From positions 1 to 15,035 of the forward strand of contig JBBIVP010000030.1 of NCBI GenBank assembly GCA_037439705.1: DNA of 15,035 nucleotides, read 5' to 3'. Position 1 is the first letter of the stretch. Every line of letters starts with the position of its first letter. Below the pieces are notes generated by a model that was not told the origin of the DNA, made no database searches, and saw only the letters and a program-made list of their open reading frames with translations. The position numbers and the translations under genes were made by a program. Source of the stretch: JBBIVP01 sp037439705 [NCBI: bacterium]. GTDB lineage: Bacteria > JBBIVP01. Of this stretch, positions 13,165 through 15,035 are shown piece by piece.

Positions 13165-14890
13165 ATCTGTATATTATTTTAAGGCTGTCAAGGTAAGGTG
13201 TAAAGTCCTGGTCGTTCGTTGAAAGAAACGCCCTCCATCTGAGATTCTTCCCAGTTGAGTTGAATATGTGGTCCTGATTAGGTGAAACATCTTCCCATGT
13301 CCTTCCTCCATCGTTTGAAAGCTGAAAACTTATGCTTCCGTATTCCTGAACGGACGGGTTTGGGATGATTCTTGCTTTTACTATATTTATGTCAGAAATA
13401 ACCACATCCGTTGATTGAGCCTTTTTCGGAGTGAGATATGACAGGGAACTTCTGAAGCCCCTCAGAAGTTTCAGTCCATCGGTTGAATCGGAGAGCAAGA
13501 GCCTGTGTCCGAGGTTCAACGAAGAAATGGCATTGGGTGAGTTTATTGTTCTTACAATTACGGGCGATTCAGGGAATGTTATATCAATGGATTTAAGTCC
13601 ACCTCCTCCATCTGCAAGAAAGAGGTCAGTTCCGAAAGGAGAAATAGAAAGCGCGGTTGTTGTCTGAATTGAAGAAAGAAGGGAAGGAGTTTTTAGGTTT
13701 GAAGCCTTTAGAATCACAAATCCATTGCTTCCATCCGCAAGAAATATAAGGTCACCATTAAACCTTGAACCGTATGTTGAACCGGGAGTATCATATTTTC
13801 CGATTTCTGCTGGACCTGATGGGTCATTTATATCTAATATCCATATTCCACTTGTTCCAAAACTTACAAAGGCGATATTTCTTTTTATCTCAAGGGATTC
13901 AGCATTTCCTGTATAAGGAGATGGGAGATGGAAGGAGGATGTATAAGCGGGCTGTGTGGCATTTGATATACTGAAGAGTTTTAGTCCATCGCTTCCATCA
14001 GCAACAGCGAGTATGTCACCATCTACATCAATCCCCCTGCCATCTGAAAGGGAGACGGATGTTATTGAGGAGGGAGATGAAGGGTTTGAAAGGTCATACA
14101 CATCAAGGGAATATCTCCTCACAATGTAAAGAATGTTAGCATTGAATAGAGAATCTTTGACATCAGGAAGAGAGATTTGAGATATCTGGCTTATATTTCC
14201 ATTTGAGTAGGAAAGAACAGAAATTCCATCTGATTTCACAGCAAATATGAATGGAAATTCAGAAGAAATTTTGTAGAAGGAGCCTGATAGAGTTTCTTCT
14301 TCAGCAGGCACAACTGGATCTGCAATTTTCAGAATTCTTAAATTTCCTTCATTCGTTCCAACGAGCAATCTCTTTCCATATAAACGAAGGGAGGTGACGG
14401 TTCCGAGATTTGTTAGCCTTTTTAAGAGTTCAGGGGATTCTGGATTTTCAAACCTGTAAATGTAAAGCCCTCCGCTTCTATTTGCGACATATAAATAATC
14501 TCCATCAATCTCCATATCCGTTACGGAATCTGATGAAAGGGTAAGGGTTTTTAAGAGCGACGGAGAAGAAGGCTTATCAAGGCTGAATATGTGGAGTTCT
14601 CCAAGGGTTGTTCCGACAAACAAAAATTTCCCTAATCTCTTTATTGAAACAGGGTCTCCTGATATAGGATTTGAGCCTGTTTCAGTCATATTAAAGGGAT
14701 ATGTTATGCTGATTGTAACGAGGTCCATTGCTCCTGCGGACACATAAAGGTAATCTCCATATACAGATATTGCCTGAGAATCTCCTCCTGTTATCGGTTC
14801 TCTGTCCATTTCGGTTATTGAGGATGGGGATGTTATGTTATAAGAAATTATTCCCTGTGCTCCATCTGCAAGGAATAAAGCATTGTTCAT
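13154..14890 (-). CDS. LVIVD-type beta-propeller repeat protein, 5' end disrupted or outside window
   Basis: Repeat protein of at least 578 residues. Twelve copies of a hydrophobic motif (x-L-[YF]-[LV]-A-x-G-x-x-G-L-x-I-[FY]-x-[IL]) begin near residues 5, 47, 89, 132, 174, 214, 253, 293, 339, 381, 422 and 463, a period of about 42, as in LVIVD/beta-propeller repeats of secreted bacterial proteins. This is enough for about two propellers. The C-terminal domain (about 495-578; SFQLSNDGGRTWEDV, LRWRAFLSTND, FTPYLDSLKIIY) looks like a beta-sandwich. The ATG at 14890 has no signal peptide and falls inside a repeat: 42 further in-frame codons upstream to 15016 continue it, until a TAA at 15017. The gene is therefore truncated, mutated or misread at its 5' end. 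It overlaps the lipoprotein gene by 11 bases. Binding partner unknown. Confidence 0.75.
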   Translation of the reverse strand: MNNALFLADGAQGIISYNITSPSSITEMDREPITGGDSQAISVYGDYLYVSAGAMDLVTISITYPFNMTETGSNPISGDPVSIKRLGKFLFVGTTLGELHIFSLDKPSSPSLLKTLTLSSDSVTDMEIDGDYLYVANRSGGLYIYRFENPESPELLKRLTNLGTVTSLRLYGKRLLVGTNEGNLRILKIADPVVPAEEETLSGSFYKISSEFPFIFAVKSDGISVLSYSNGNISQISQISLPDVKDSLFNANILYIVRRYSLDVYDLSNPSSPSSITSVSLSDGRGIDVDGDILAVADGSDGLKLFSISNATQPAYTSSFHLPSPYTGNAESLEIKRNIAFVSFGTSGIWILDINDPSGPAEIGKYDTPGSTYGSRFNGDLIFLADGSNGFVILKASNLKTPSLLSSIQTTTALSISPFGTDLFLADGGGGLKSIDITFPESPVIVRTINSPNAISSLNLGHRLLLSDSTDGLKLLRGFRSSLSYLTPKKAQSTDVVISDINIVKARIIPNPSVQEYGSISFQLSNDGGRTWEDVSPNQDHIFNSTGKNLRWRAFLSTNDQDFTPYLDSLKIIYRYAQ

Positions 14891-15035
14891 AGCATATATG
14901 TCTTTTCCCCTTTCATTATTCTGCGGGTTCTGAATTCTGGTATATTGAGCCAGTTTTCTAAAAGAAGGATTTGTTGAAAACCCTGACAGGTCAAAAATTA
15001 TTAAACCCAGGCTTGTTTAGTAAAATAGTTCTTTT
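14891..15035 (-). other. Upstream continuation of the propeller repeat with in-frame stop
   Basis: In the same frame as the propeller ORF, codons from 15016 to 14891 encode a normal repeat strand (TSLGLIIFDLSGF) and a linker (PQNNERGKDIYA). Just before it is TAA (15019-15017), preceded by KELFY, which also fits the first half of a repeat motif. No ATG, GTG or TTG lies between the TAA and 14890. In a second frame the edge reads RTILLNKPG, and loss of one T in GGGTTTAAT would join it to LIIFDL. Either a nonsense change or a single-base frameshift would explain this. Confidence 0.6.

Noticed and set aside
13400-14890. DNA-level near-repeats such as TCCATCTGCAAGAAA on the plus strand
   Set aside because: They recur because the encoded propeller strands share the LFLADG motif; spacing follows the protein repeat, not a mobile or CRISPR repeat.

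Overview
The window looks like chromosomal DNA from a bacterium of low to moderate GC. Bacterial markers are a bacterial-type AspRS with motif layout and GAD-type insertion, PriA with its zinc cysteines, a SPOR-domain protein, a lipoprotein signal, Shine-Dalgarno sites and a consensus -35/-10 promoter. Coding strands are purine-rich, arginine is mostly AGA/AGG, and genes are packed with 1-26 base overlaps. This resembles uncultured thermophilic lineages, but lineage cannot be fixed from sequence alone. SPOR plus lipoprotein fits a diderm envelope.

Plus strand, 1-7368: argS (5' end outside the window), a SPOR-domain membrane protein and aspS form one tight run. After a 44-base gap comes a second run of three redox genes: a geranylgeranyl-reductase-family flavoprotein, a FabG-like SDR and a phytoene-desaturase-like flavoprotein. 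They are linked by a stop codon inside a Shine-Dalgarno site and by an ATGA overlap.

Minus strand, 11988 down to 7374: a near-consensus promoter drives an MNT nucleotidyltransferase and a HEPN protein (a toxin-antitoxin-type pair). These run without a gap into a small helical protein, a GMC oxidoreductase and priA. The small protein resembles the N-terminal module of long-chain alcohol oxidases. This run meets the plus-strand redox genes tail to tail, 5 bases apart.

Minus strand, 15035 down to 12007: a secreted-type protein of LVIVD-like beta-propeller repeats, whose 5' end is interrupted by an in-frame TAA near the window edge, overlaps a lipoprotein with a LecA-like domain and fibronectin-like domains.

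The most interesting items are the two facing redox cassettes (GGR + SDR + desaturase-like, and GMC + split helper), which could process an isoprenoid or long-chain lipid; the MNT-HEPN pair at the head of the GMC-priA transcript; and the broken repeat upstream of the propeller ORF. The functional links between cassettes are inference.
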